A DNA stretch of 24,054 nt from a bacterium. Lineage in GTDB: Bacteria; Spirochaetota; UBA4802; UBA5550. Shown here piece by piece: positions 8,034 through 14,849 of the stretch (positions are counted from its first letter, which is position 1; every line of letters begins with the position of its first letter). The translations under genes were made by a program, and so were the position numbers. Where the stretch lies: positions 1 through 24,054 of the forward strand of contig JAAENB010000945.1 in the NCBI GenBank assembly GCA_024224995.1, in the 5' to 3' direction. The notes under the pieces are model-generated. The model worked only from the letters and a program-made list of their open reading frames with translations. It had not been told where the DNA came from and did not search any database.

Positions 8034-8628
8034 TTCTCTTTCCCCATTCCCTGAACAGCTGATGTTCAATCCCCAGAAGATTCAGGATTTTGCCGGTGAC
8101 AAAATCAACCACATCACCTATTGTTTCCGGGAAGGTATAAAAGGCCGGTGCCGGGGGTAGAATATGGGCTCCGGCTTTTTTTGCCTGTACCATATTTTCG
8201 AGATGAATAAGATTAAGCGGTGCTTCCCGGGGAATCAGTATGGTCTTTCGCCCTTCTTTCAAAGAAACATCGGCTGCCCGGGTGATGAGAGAATCGGCAT
8301 ACCCATGGGCTATGGCAGACAGGGTTTTCATTGAACAGGGGGCTACGATCATCCCTTTATACCGGGTGGTTCCGCTCGCGGGAGCGGAAAAAAGATCATC
8401 GGAAGCATACTCTTTTAACAAATCATAATTGAACATATCGTCCCTGCTGTCAAGAACCTCCCGCATGGTAACAAACCGCTCCTCGTTCCCGAAGACCTCA
8501 AAATGTATGGTTTTCCATGCTGCCGGTGATACGATAACATCAACATTATTCCCTCTTTCCAGCAACTCTTCGATGAGCCGTATCCCGATAATCGCGCCGC
8601 TTGCGCCGGTTATTGCCACTATATACAT
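8026..8628 (-). CDS. ubiX: Flavin prenyltransferase of the UbiX family
   Basis: This 200-residue protein would join dimethylallyl phosphate to FMN, making prenyl-FMN, the cofactor of UbiD-type decarboxylases. It shows AITGASGAIIGIRL at 5-18 (FMN loop), a conserved central block SAPASGTTRYKG and VAPCSMKTLSAIAHGYAD, then LIPREAPLN. In futalosine-pathway organisms a UbiX-like protein (sometimes called MqnM) works with a UbiD-like decarboxylase (MqnL) on the naphthoate ring. The position at the head of the mqn operon supports that use; no ubiD-like gene is in the window. GGAGCG precedes the ATG. On the minus strand TTGACA at 8689-8684 could be the operon's -35, but I see no good -10. Confidence 0.92.
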   Translation of the reverse strand: MYIVAITGASGAIIGIRLIEELLERGNNVDVIVSPAAWKTIHFEVFGNEERFVTMREVLDSRDDMFNYDLLKEYASDDLFSAPASGTTRYKGMIVAPCSMKTLSAIAHGYADSLITRAADVSLKEGRKTILIPREAPLNLIHLENMVQAKKAGAHILPPAPAFYTFPETIGDVVDFVTGKILNLLGIEHQLFREWGKRND

Positions 8629-8729
8629 AATCGCTCCTGAAATTCCGAAATCATTTATCTCAACTAATCACTTTCGCTTTTTATGTCAACAAAAATGCGC
8701 AATCCCCGTTAATCCTTGACAGAATCATC

Positions 8730-8762
8730 ATAATAACCCCTGACTGAATCAGGGGTTATTAT
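8730..8762 (+). promoter_or_regulatory. Perfect hairpin over the start region of the sensor gene
   Basis: ATAATAACCCCTGA (8730-8743) and its exact complement (8749-8762) form a 14-bp stem with the 5-nt loop CTGAA. The right arm contains AGGGG, the only Shine-Dalgarno-like run upstream of the ATG at 8770, 14 bases from it. Only seven bases separate the stem from the start codon. The hairpin is also the centre of the divergent region between ubiX and the sensor, so a DNA operator is the alternative reading. TTGACA at 8716-8721 lacks a matching -10. Confidence 0.7.
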
Positions 8763-8769
8763 AACAAAA

Positions 8770-11061
8770 ATGAATTATTTAAAAACCGTTATTATTACAG
8801 CTATATTTTTTATTATTTCCGCAGGCAGTGCTTTATCCTTTCCCATTGATCTTACAAAACAGGATATTTATATTCGGAAAGGATTTCAAAAAGAATGGGT
8901 TTCGGAACTCCCTGAAGACAATTCCTGGAAAAAAATCCCGGGCTCAAAAACCGGCATGCGTAAAATAACCATTATGGATGCCGATCTTCCCGGTACCCCC
9001 AGGCGGGCTTCGTTCACGCTGAAATATTACAAGCCGCAGCTTTTTACGTATTGCTCGGTCTTTACTCTTAACGAGTCCCATATCTCAATAAATAAGATCC
9101 CGGGGCTCTATTTTGCCTATTTTGGGGGAAACCGGGAAATATATATCAACGGCAGCCTGATCCATAAGGAATGGCACGTCAATGATGACGGCTCAATACA
9201 AAAAATTGTAAATATTCGCAACCTGCTTATTCCAATCGATCCACGGGTTCTAACACCCGGAAAAAATATTCTCACGATAAAATTATATGGTGATCCCACC
9301 TATGTTACCACCGGCTTCTATCATGCCAAACCGTACCGTATTGATGACCTGGATATTTTAACAAAGATGGAGTCGGAAACCCTTACCCTGGTCCTTATAT
9401 TTACTTATTTCCTGTTTGGTCTCTATTATATATTCATATACCTGTACCGTGCCGAAGAAAAGGAATACCTCTTCCTGGGATTTTTTGCGATTGTTCTTTT
9501 CCTCTATCATTATACCAGGACAAGGGCTGTTTATTCTATTATTCCCGATATTAATATTCTCGACAGGCTTGAACTGGTTTGCCTGTACCTGCTGCTTCCC
9601 CTGTTTATGTCATTTATGGATCGATTTCTTTTTAGAAAGACCGGTTTTTTTGTAAAAATCGTCTGGATTTTTAACCTTATACTGATCGTTCTAACGATCC
9701 CCACCACGCTTCCCTTTACCTATGATATCCAGATGGTATGGCATACCACGGTTGTTATTCCACTTGGATATATTGTATTTTTCCAGGTTGGATATAAACT
9801 CATCGGGGTTATTAAAGAACAGTATCTTTTGTACTCTGGCCAAACGATCCCGGACCAGATAGATGATATAGAACACCACGGCAAGGACAAAACCCGCGTT
9901 TTTTTCCTGGCTGTTAAATACGCCTTCATCCGCACTCATGCCGGAGGTATGTTCTTTTGTGCCATCATTATGGTTGCCTGCGCGGTGTTTGACAATATTG
10001 ACAGGATTTATTTTCATATTGGTCTTGACATTGCTAAATACGGATTCATTTCCATTCTTCTTATTGTTGCCTTCATCCAGGCTAAGAATTTTATGCATGT
10101 TCATAACCAGATCAGGAGCCTCAATCTTATCCTGGAACAAAAAATTACCGATCTTGAAGACGCCAGGGACGCAATTGCCCATTCCGAGGAAAAGTATTCC
10201 CTTCTTATTGAAAGCTCGGAATCGTATATCTTTACATCGGATATCCAGGGAAACCTTCTTACGGCGAATAAGTCCTTGCGCAGGGAACAAAGAATCGGGT
10301 CAGGAAAGCTGAACAATCTCAACATTGGTGATCTTCTTTTTGAAGAACAGGTTAACACAAATATGGCCAGGCAGCTCATGGCAGACAAAATAAAAGAATG
10401 TGTCAGCAGCAATAAAATGAGCATTATTAGAACAAAATTCAAATCAATTACCAGCAACGAACCAAAAGAAATGCTGGTTCAGCTGGAATATATTACTACG
10501 GGAAAAAGAAATGAGATATTGGGAAGAGCTTCGGCACTAACTGAAGACACCCTGCTGAAATATCTTAACCGGGAAGACCAGGAATACGCTATTGCCAGCC
10601 ATTTTACCATTGCCGAAGAGCTGACCCATCGCCTGGTTAAGAACGCGAAAAAGTATTTTTCCCCCTCAAAAATAACCCTGCTCCGTCTTTCATTACGGGA
10701 GATCCTTATTAATGCCATTGAACACGGCAACCTGGAAATCTCCTATGATGAAAAGACAGATCTCTCCGTTGATGGAGACTACCTGGCATATATTGAACAA
10801 AAACAGGGTCGGCCCGAATTCAAAAACAGGAAAGTCTCTGTTGATTACCGCCTCGGCAGTGACCGGATTACCTATATAATTACCGATGAAGGCAAAGGAT
10901 TTGACTGTAGTTCAATTATCAACTCCCACAAGAATAAAGCCAACACTGAAATGCTCGGTCACGGCAGGGGAATTATTATCGCGGTCAATTTCTTCGATGC
11001 TGTTGAGTACAATGAATCGGGCAACTCGGTTAAACTGGTAAAGATCTTTGAGCGTGTCTGA
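8770..11061 (+). CDS. 7TM membrane sensor with PAS and RsbW-like ATPase domains
   Basis: This 763-residue protein has a signal peptide (about 1-23), an extracytoplasmic beta-rich domain to about residue 195 resembling 7TMR-DISM sensor domains, and seven membrane helices at about 205-226, 233-250, 268-285, 293-312, 326-347, 389-407 and 424-441. These are followed by a short coiled coil (446-470), a PAS domain (473-590) and a GHKL ATPase domain (612-763). The ATP site shows the N box LREILINAIEHGN (643-655), ITDEGKGFD (704-712) and GHGRG (730-734). There is no His-containing dimerisation domain. The ATPase is of the anti-sigma-factor (RsbW/SpoIIAB) type, so it may phosphorylate a serine on a partner or sequester it rather than act as a classical histidine kinase. 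No partner gene is adjacent. The signal is unknown. Confidence 0.85.
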   Translation: MNYLKTVIITAIFFIISAGSALSFPIDLTKQDIYIRKGFQKEWVSELPEDNSWKKIPGSKTGMRKITIMDADLPGTPRRASFTLKYYKPQLFTYCSVFTLNESHISINKIPGLYFAYFGGNREIYINGSLIHKEWHVNDDGSIQKIVNIRNLLIPIDPRVLTPGKNILTIKLYGDPTYVTTGFYHAKPYRIDDLDILTKMESETLTLVLIFTYFLFGLYYIFIYLYRAEEKEYLFLGFFAIVLFLYHYTRTRAVYSIIPDINILDRLELVCLYLLLPLFMSFMDRFLFRKTGFFVKIVWIFNLILIVLTIPTTLPFTYDIQMVWHTTVVIPLGYIVFFQVGYKLIGVIKEQYLLYSGQTIPDQIDDIEHHGKDKTRVFFLAVKYAFIRTHAGGMFFCAIIMVACAVFDNIDRIYFHIGLDIAKYGFISILLIVAFIQAKNFMHVHNQIRSLNLILEQKITDLEDARDAIAHSEEKYSLLIESSESYIFTSDIQGNLLTANKSLRREQRIGSGKLNNLNIGDLLFEEQVNTNMARQLMADKIKECVSSNKMSIIRTKFKSITSNEPKEMLVQLEYITTGKRNEILGRASALTEDTLLKYLNREDQEYAIASHFTIAEELTHRLVKNAKKYFSPSKITLLRLSLREILINAIEHGNLEISYDEKTDLSVDGDYLAYIEQKQGRPEFKNRKVSVDYRLGSDRITYIITDEGKGFDCSSIINSHKNKANTEMLGHGRGIIIAVNFFDAVEYNESGNSVKLVKIFERV

Positions 11062-11097
11062 TCTTACCCGCATATTATGTCACATTAGCCCCAGGCC

Positions 11098-11130
11098 AAA
11101 AAAAATGCCCCTAAGCGACACTCGGGGGCA
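11098..11130 (-). terminator. Terminator for leftward transcription from the cbiQO side
   Basis: TGCCCC (11106-11111) and GGGGCA (11125-11130) pair across a 13-nt loop. On the minus strand the stem is followed directly by eight T (11105-11098), so it would end transcripts coming from cbiO. A weaker stem, AAGCTTA and TAAGCTT between 11134 and 11158, followed by TTT, may serve the rightward sensor transcript. Confidence 0.65.
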
Positions 11131-11257
11131 AGGAAGCTTACTTATATAAAATAAGCTTTTCAGTGTAAAATGATATTTCAAATATCGGCAAAAAGCATAA
11201 AATCTTTAATATTTTTTTCAAAGCTTCTCAAAAAAATAAATCCACTTCAGATCATTT

Positions 11258-11440
11258 TCACATAAATTTCACATAATCAGCCGGGAGCGATGATATAAGC
11301 ACGTTCGACTGGGCCTTTGATATAAGCTCACCGTCTAACGACCGCAGATCCGCCACCACATGAATGATATTACTCCCTTCCCTCTTCCCACCTCTATTAA
11401 AGTGCCCGCCAGCTATTGAGACACACAGGGTAAAGGAAAC
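11258..11440 (-). pseudogene. Possible C-terminal gene remnant
   Basis: A 60-codon open stretch ends in TGA at 11258-11260. Its last part reads NIIHVVADLRSLDGELI and then SSLPADYVKFM, a composition typical of real protein. It has no ATG at its front, and an in-frame stop bounds it at 11441-11443, a few bases outside repeat copy C. A GTG preceded by GGGAAGGGAG could start a peptide of about 33 residues. I do not recognise the family. It may be what is left of a gene broken by the repeats, a small gene, or chance. Confidence 0.25.
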
Positions 11441-11447
11441 TCACTCA

Positions 11448-11596
11448 AGAAACTAAATTGTGCATGTAAGCGGGCCTGGAAGTAGTATGGGCTCTTTGGA
11501 TTGCTCCGGAACTCGCTTTGCTCAAACAGTCCTCACAACCCAAAGAGCCCATACTACTTCCAGACCAGATGCAGCTCGCAATGCTATTTAGTTTCT
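11448..11596 (-). repeat. Hairpin repeat copy C (flank class 1), reverse orientation
   Basis: The element is bounded by an 11-bp perfect terminal inverted repeat, AGAAACTAAAT at 11448-11458 and ATTTAGTTTCT at 11586-11596. Inside, arms 11473-11499 and 11540-11566 pair at 26 of 27 positions; the odd pair is a G-U in minus-strand RNA. The stem then extends by 5 bp. The loop on the minus strand holds CTGTTTGAGC then AAAGCGAGTTCCG, with AA where the other copies have GG. The outer stem (GGCCTGGAAGTA) is shared with copy A but the inner 15 bp is entirely different, though still self-complementary. Confidence 0.92.
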
Positions 11597-11598
11597 GA

Positions 11599-11812
11599 CG
11601 TATTTTTTCCCTGCTGCACCGGGTCGGTCGTGTCTTAATATACCGAAAAACGTAATTCGGAATGTAACCTATGCCCGGAGTGATGCCTCCGCGGGTTGTG
11701 AGGCTGTTTGAGCGGAGCGAGTTCCGAACGTTCTGCGGAGGCATTACTCCGGGCATAGGTTACATTCCGGGTTCATATACCTTATATTAAGACGCCACCA
11801 CGGGGTCCGCAA
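11599..11812 (+). repeat. Hairpin repeat copy D (flank class 2)
   Basis: Arms 11658-11694 and 11733-11769 pair at all 37 positions, 35 by Watson-Crick and two by G-U in plus-strand RNA. The loop 11695-11732 holds CTGTTTGAGC then GGAGCGAGTTCCG. The left flank starts CGTATTTTTTCCC at 11599, two bases after copy C ends, and matches copy B closely; the right flank has ATATACCTTATAT and CGGGGTCCGCA as in B. Relative to B, stem positions change in pairs: AT becomes CC on the left and AT becomes GG on the right, after GGAATGTAA. It sits just downstream of cbiO. Confidence 0.92.
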
Positions 11813-11840
11813 TCCCCTGCACACAAACTCCTCTAAAAAC

Positions 11841-12578
11841 TCACATCCCCTTATGTATGTGCTCTTTTCCATGAAACAGTGAATGGGGCTTTTCCAGGCC
11901 GTGAGCCAGCATAAATTCCGGGTCGTTCATTATTTCTACGGGTTTTCCGTCGGCGACGAACGCTCCTCCGTCAAGGATTATCACCCTGCTGCATGTTTCC
12001 AATATAAACTCCAGGTCATGGGACGATATGATCGTTGTTTCCGTGCCGGAATTTATAAACGAGATCAGGTTGCGCCGGACCCGCATATCCAGGTTTGACG
12101 TGGGTTCGTCATATATTAATACCCTGGGCTTCATTGCGACTAAACAGGCGATTGCCACCATCCGCTTCTCGCCCCCGGACAGATGATGAGGGGACCGTTC
12201 CATGAGCTCCGAAATCCCGGTCACTTCCCGTGCGCAGGCAACCCGCTCCTTTACCGCTTCCGTACTGAGCCCCAGGTTAAAGGGGCCAAAGGCTATATCG
12301 TCATATACTGTTGTATTAAATAACTGGTCATCGGGATTCTGAAAGAGATATCCCACATCAGGATTAAAGACCATTGGCTTTATATCTTTACCGGCAATCC
12401 GGATTCTCCCCTCTTTCGGCTCAAGAATACCGCATAAACAATGAAACAGGGTGGTTTTACCGGCTCCGTTTGGACCAACCAGGCCCACAGTCTCTCCTTC
12501 CCCTACGACGCAGGAAATATCACTTAATACGCTCTTTTTCTCACTATAATCAAAAGACAGCTTATCTATTTCGATCAT
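11841..12578 (-). CDS. cbiO: ECF transporter ATPase, cobalt type
   Basis: This ATP-binding protein of an energy-coupling-factor importer has 245 residues from the chosen start. It shows Walker A GPNGAGKTT (35-43), the Q-loop block LFQNPDDQLF typical of CbiO/EcfA (78-87), signature LSGGEKR (133-139), Walker B VLIYDEP (153-159) and the switch His in SSHDLEF. The ATG at 12590 lacks a ribosome binding site, whereas the in-frame ATG at 12578 has GAGGAA at a good distance. It follows cbiQ by about 25 bp. Only one ATPase gene is present, as in CbiMNQO-type systems, in which CbiO works as a homodimer. The substrate could also be nickel or a vitamin; cobalt is inferred from the CbiQ partner and the nearby CobD-like gene. 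Confidence 0.88.
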   Translation of the reverse strand: MIEIDKLSFDYSEKKSVLSDISCVVGEGETVGLVGPNGAGKTTLFHCLCGILEPKEGRIRIAGKDIKPMVFNPDVGYLFQNPDDQLFNTTVYDDIAFGPFNLGLSTEAVKERVACAREVTGISELMERSPHHLSGGEKRMVAIACLVAMKPRVLIYDEPTSNLDMRVRRNLISFINSGTETTIISSHDLEFILETCSRVIILDGGAFVADGKPVEIMNDPEFMLAHGLEKPHSLFHGKEHIHKGM

Positions 12579-12602
12579 CACGTTCCTCATAAAAAGTTTT
12601 TC

Positions 12603-13385
12603 TTAACCGGTCACCGGCCACCCGGCCCGCATCAATATCTCCGCTGCCAGCACACACCCCGCTACAGCCAGCATCCCTGCCATCTTCACGAAATCCTTCC
12701 CCTTCAGGTCGAATTCATGGTGATACGGCATCTCTCCGGAGTACCCCCGTAATATCATGGCATTATACACCCGCTCGGTCTGTTCATAGCTCCGTATGAG
12801 CATGGACCCGATGAGGTTTGCCGATGAGATCCATGACCGGATCCTGCTTCTGGACCGGAATCCCCTGAGCGTTAATGCTGTTTTCATCTTTCGAAGGTCA
12901 TCAAAATATACAAACAAATAACGGTAGGTAAATAGTATCATATTTAACAGCTTCACCGGTATCTTTAAGGTCCGCAGCGCAGACGCGGTTTCCGTAAATG
13001 TGGCGCTGCTCATCATTACGGTAAACAGGAGTATTATGGCAGTGGTCTTAATCCCTATGAGGCCTGCCATATAAAGACCATCGTAATAAAGGCTTAGCAC
13101 AGACCAGGTATACAACTCCTTCCCTCCCGAGGTTAAGGGCAAAAGCAGGAACAGGGGCACTAAAAACAACAGGGCAACCTTTACTTTATTAAGCAAAAAC
13201 AACAGGGGTAAGCGTGATACAATCATAAGCACCAGGGCCAAAAACAGTCCCGCAAGAGCTCCGGGAATAGTCCTGGTTATGGCGATAACCAGGACCAGTG
13301 CCAGGAAAGACACTATCTTACAGCGGCTGTCCCAGCAATGTATTCCCGATGACAGCTGCGCGTATTTATCTATATCTACATGCAT
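12603..13385 (-). CDS. cbiQ: ECF transporter transmembrane (T) component
   Basis: This 260-residue membrane protein of the CbiQ/EcfT family links the ATPase to the substrate-binding protein. Several hydrophobic segments lie between about 25 and 135, and one near 232-252. The two coupling motifs of T components are visible as LRG at 173-175 (LTLRGFRSR) and again in ILRGYSG at 211-217. Both sit on basic cytoplasmic helices that contact the ATPase. The N-terminal DKYAQLSSGIHCWDSRCKI fits CbiQ, where a similar segment precedes the first helix. AGGAGAGAGG precedes the ATG. No S component (CbiM, CbiN) is encoded on either side, so it must come from elsewhere or be shared. Confidence 0.88.
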   Translation of the reverse strand: MHVDIDKYAQLSSGIHCWDSRCKIVSFLALVLVIAITRTIPGALAGLFLALVLMIVSRLPLLFLLNKVKVALLFLVPLFLLLPLTSGGKELYTWSVLSLYYDGLYMAGLIGIKTTAIILLFTVMMSSATFTETASALRTLKIPVKLLNMILFTYRYLFVYFDDLRKMKTALTLRGFRSRSRIRSWISSANLIGSMLIRSYEQTERVYNAMILRGYSGEMPYHHEFDLKGKDFVKMAGMLAVAGCVLAAEILMRAGWPVTG

Positions 13386-13517
13386 GCCTCTCTCCTACAC
13401 ACAACGCCCCTTCGGGCTCCATCTTTACCGATCACCGATCACCCGGCCTGCAGGGCCTCCGATTACCTTCTTTAAGCTCCACCTTGCGAATACGGGTTCT
13501 TTTGTCAAGCCTGATCT

Positions 13518-13546
13518 TTGCCTTTTACGATTGACAGATTGATAAT
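13518..13546 (+). promoter_or_regulatory. Candidate promoter of the apgM-type gene
   Basis: TTGCCT at 13518-13523 and GATAAT at 13541-13546 are 17 bp apart and would give a leader of about 56 nt. The match is moderate. The rest of 13386-13608, the divergent region with cbiQ, holds a short direct repeat (CCGATCA twice near 13429) and a small stem GCCC-CTTC-GGGC near 13408. I see no cobalamin riboswitch core. Confidence 0.35.
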
Positions 13547-13608
13547 ATTGAATAAAAAAGGTATCGGAAAATTAAAATTCAAAACAAGGACAAGATAGAA
13601 ACAGCAGA

Positions 13609-14829
13609 ATGAATAAAGATCGAAAGTTTATAATATTAGTGGGAGACGGCATGGCCGATTTCCCAATAGAATCATTGGGAAACATCACCCCCCTGGAAGC
13701 GGCAAAGACTCCAAATATGGATTACCTGGCTCAAAACGGGGTTGTGGGATTAGCCAGAACCGTACCGGCAGGTATGCCTCCCGGAAGTGATACAGCCAAC
13801 CTGTCCATATTCGGTTATAACCCAAAAGAATGTTATACCGGAAGGGCTCCGCTTGAAGCGCTTAACATCGGCATAGAGCTTGGCCCAAAAGATGTGGCAT
13901 TCCGCTGCAACCTGGTAAATCTCGCGGAAAGCACAATGGAAGATTTTAGCGGAGGCCATATTGAGAATGAATACGCGGCCCTCATAATAGAAGAAATAGC
14001 AAACAATATCAGCATACCGGGAATAGAGTTTTACCCCGGCGTTTCATACCGGAATATTGTCGTATGGAGGGATTACCCATATAAAAACATACCGGGAACA
14101 ATCCCGCCCCACGATATAACGGGAAAAGAGACCGGTCCCTATGTACCACAGGGAGAAGGAGCCGGCCGTTTAAATGAATTAATGAACATGGCCCGGGAAA
14201 TAATAACCAAATCGGAACGGATACAAAAAGCAGCAGCCCGGTACAAAGGGACAGCCACGGCAATATGGCTCTGGGGAGGCGGCACAAAACCATCGGTAGA
14301 AACTCTCAATAGCAGGTTTGGACTGGAGGGCTATACCATATCGGCAGTTGATCTTATTCACGGAATTGGCAAAGCCGCCGGGCTCTCCTCTCTTCACGTG
14401 GATGGAGCCACCGGGTATATAGACACCAATTACGAGGGAAAAACCAGGGCACTGCTCGATAATATCAACACTGTCAATTATACCCTTTTACATGTGGAAG
14501 CCCCGGACGAATCAGGTCACCAGGGCAACCTGGAACACAAGCTAAAAGCAATAGAAGATTTCGACCAAAAAATAGTAGGACCGGTACTGGAAGGAATGAA
14601 CGATTTTGACGATTATACCATCCTGTTTCTGCCCGACCATCCAACCCCTATTTCTCTTAAAACGCATACTCCCGATCCAATCCCATTTTGTATATACAAC
14701 AAAAACGGGCGTGCCGTCAAAAATTTAGAAGCCAAACAGGTCTCCGGGTATAGCGAAAAAGAAGCGGAAAGTTCGGGACTCGTACTTGAGGATGGATATC
14801 GTTTGATCGAACTTATGATCAACGGATAA
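13609..14829 (+). CDS. apgM: Cofactor-independent phosphoglycerate mutase, archaeal (ApgM) type
   Basis: This 406-residue member of the alkaline-phosphatase superfamily would interconvert 3- and 2-phosphoglycerate through a phosphoserine intermediate at a two-metal site. Visible metal and active-site motifs are VGDGMADFP (11-19), the PPGSDTANLS block (57-66, with the nucleophilic Ser), HVEAPDESGHQGN (292-304) and LFLPDHPTPISLKTH (338-352). Length and blocks match the ApgM group, not the longer GpmI. Part of this group has been proposed to act as a homoserine kinase in bacteria lacking ThrB; no threonine-pathway gene is near to support that. No clear ribosome binding site precedes the ATG, but the N-terminus matches the family start. 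It lies 20 bp before the SH3 protein gene. Confidence 0.85.
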   Translation: MNKDRKFIILVGDGMADFPIESLGNITPLEAAKTPNMDYLAQNGVVGLARTVPAGMPPGSDTANLSIFGYNPKECYTGRAPLEALNIGIELGPKDVAFRCNLVNLAESTMEDFSGGHIENEYAALIIEEIANNISIPGIEFYPGVSYRNIVVWRDYPYKNIPGTIPPHDITGKETGPYVPQGEGAGRLNELMNMAREIITKSERIQKAAARYKGTATAIWLWGGGTKPSVETLNSRFGLEGYTISAVDLIHGIGKAAGLSSLHVDGATGYIDTNYEGKTRALLDNINTVNYTLLHVEAPDESGHQGNLEHKLKAIEDFDQKIVGPVLEGMNDFDDYTILFLPDHPTPISLKTHTPDPIPFCIYNKNGRAVKNLEAKQVSGYSEKEAESSGLVLEDGYRLIELMING

Positions 14830-14849
14830 CAGGAAAAACAGGAGGAACA

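Noticed and set aside
8033..8069. TTG start extending MqnE by 12 residues
   Set aside because: The purine run abuts the TTG, and the added residues overlap ubiX; the ATG at 8033 has proper spacing.
9691..10290. 199-residue open frame antisense to the sensor gene
   Set aside because: It is a shadow of the well-supported plus-strand gene, with no start signal and an unnatural composition.
11445..11756. Minus-strand 103-residue open frame with the same NSLRSNSLT
   Set aside because: It runs across copies D and C and ends in hairpin sequence; no ribosome binding site or protein family is seen.
1..11812. The hairpin repeats as integron attC sites
   Set aside because: They lack the GTTRRRY and RYYYAAC core sites at their ends, do not alternate with cassettes, and lie in both orientations.
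1..11812. The repeats as a CRISPR array
   Set aside because: The copies are kilobases apart, with no regular spacers and no cas genes.
13386..13608. Cobalamin or metal riboswitch upstream of cbiQ
   Set aside because: I could not find a B12-box-like core or a conserved multi-stem layout; only small stems and a short direct repeat are present.
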